From assembly GCF_019492055.1 (NCBI RefSeq), contig NZ_JAICBX010000001.1:496001-560000 (forward strand): a stretch of 64,000 bases of DNA, in the 5' to 3' direction. The translations under genes and the position numbers were made by a program. The notes beneath the pieces were generated by a model. It saw only the letters and a list, made by a program, of their open reading frames with translations, was not told the DNA's origin and searched no databases. Source of the DNA: Flavimaribacter sediminis (GTDB lineage Bacteria; Pseudomonadota; Alphaproteobacteria; Rhizobiales; Rhizobiaceae). Positions 63,752-64,000 of the stretch are shown here, in pieces. Every line of letters begins with the position of its first letter. Within the stretch, counting starts at the first letter, position 1.

Positions 63752-63777
63752 TGGCGCTCTCCTTGACAAATTTTCAT

Positions 63778-63811
63778 ATTACGTTACGTTTCGTTTTATA
63801 ATGAGTCAAGA
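63778..63811. promoter_or_regulatory. Divergent promoter/operator between VOC and TetR genes
   Basis: The minus strand has TTGACT (63806-63811) and, 17 bases on, TAACGT as a possible -10 for the VOC-cupin operon. Overlapping it, the plus strand reads TTACGTTACGTTTCGTT, which contains ACGT-T-ACGT and repeats of ACGTT. This is a plausible TetR operator. Confidence 0.5.
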
Positions 63812-64000
63812 CAGTGGACATCGCAAACGAAAACCCGGACGGCCGCGTGACGAGGGGGCGAGACGAGCGATTCTTGACGCGGCCTATCGCATGCTGATGG
63901 AGCGCGGTCCCGGACGTCTCACAGTCGAGGCGGTCGCCGCGGAAGCGGGCGTAGGCAAGCCGACGATCTATCGCTATTGGGCGAACGCCCAGGAACTGGC
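63801..64000 (+). CDS. TetR-family regulator, 5' part (truncated by window end)
   Basis: The first 66 codons start at ATG 63801 (MSQDSGHRKRKPGRPRDEGA). The helix-turn-helix reads LTVEAVAAEAGVGKPTIYRY followed by WANAQEL, the TetR hallmark. The effector domain lies outside the window. It probably represses itself and the divergent VOC-cupin pair. Confidence 0.88.
   Translation, partial: MSQDSGHRKRKPGRPRDEGARRAILDAAYRMLMERGPGRLTVEAVAAEAGVGKPTIYRYWANAQEL

Noticed and set aside
63796-63801. TATAAT as a -10 box for the TetR gene
   Set aside because: It runs directly into the ATG, so transcription would begin inside the coding region. The minus-strand promoter for the VOC gene is a better reading of this DNA.

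Overview
The window reads as chromosomal DNA of an alphaproteobacterium, most likely a member of the Hyphomicrobiales (Rhizobiales), possibly marine. The evidence is the GC-rich coding, an FnrN regulator next to hemN and a ccoNOQP-ccoGHIS cluster, rhizobial-style adenylate cyclase-ATPase-TPR proteins, a MocR-type TauR with xsc and tauABC, and many solute-binding-protein transporters for amines, sulfonates and aromatic acids. Species cannot be fixed from sequence reading alone. I saw no rRNA, tRNA, CRISPR array, insertion sequence or prophage.

Layout. 1-3187: an ABC importer (ATPase 3' end, two permeases, NMT1/THI5-type binding protein) closed by a strong terminator. 3188-5414 (minus): a two-gene RiPP-like cassette, made of a 101-residue putative precursor and a B12-type radical SAM maturase. 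It is divergent from a 982-residue class III cyclase/ATPase/TPR regulator (5828-8776). 8777-10390: a GMC oxidoreductase. 10448-21711: a microaerobic respiration island with hemN, fnrN, a hemerythrin-like protein, ccoNOQP and ccoGHIS, in which three FNR boxes can be read. 21650-27670: an alpha/beta hydrolase, a stand-alone Lrp-type ligand-binding domain, a ferredoxin-reductase-like flavoprotein, a dimethylglycine-dehydrogenase-like enzyme, msrQ and a small PepSY-like protein.

27686-37798 is a sulfonate region: tauABC, a DUF4396-type membrane protein, xsc, tauR and a second dimethylglycine-dehydrogenase-like enzyme preceded by a tandem repeat that resembles a MocR operator. No taurine aminotransferase, taurine dehydrogenase or phosphotransacetylase is present here. 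38222-40999 holds an orphan molybdopterin oxidoreductase large subunit and an SRPBCC protein. 41013-49124 is a catabolic operon of unknown substrate: XRE-cupin regulator, D-amino-acid-oxidase-like enzyme, TRAP transporter in M-P-Q order, MlrC-type hydrolase, alpha/beta hydrolase and ornithine-cyclodeaminase-like enzyme.

49263-61411 is a tightly overlapping operon for CoA-dependent aromatic acid breakdown, best matching 2-aminobenzoate (anthranilate). It encodes a fused monooxygenase/old-yellow-enzyme reductase, an SDR, a MarR regulator, an enoyl-CoA hydratase, an acyl-CoA dehydrogenase, an aryl-CoA ligase and a five-gene branched-chain-type ABC importer. A RidA-family deaminase ends the operon and appears to be translated through a six-codon minicistron. 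61559-62908 carries two toxin-antitoxin modules (HigBA, BrnTA). The window ends with a cupin/VOC gene pair divergent from a truncated TetR regulator.

The most novel-looking items are the minimal RiPP cassette, the possible N-methyltaurine demethylation module, the RidA member of the aminobenzoyl-CoA operon with its minicistron, and the MlrC/TRAP operon.
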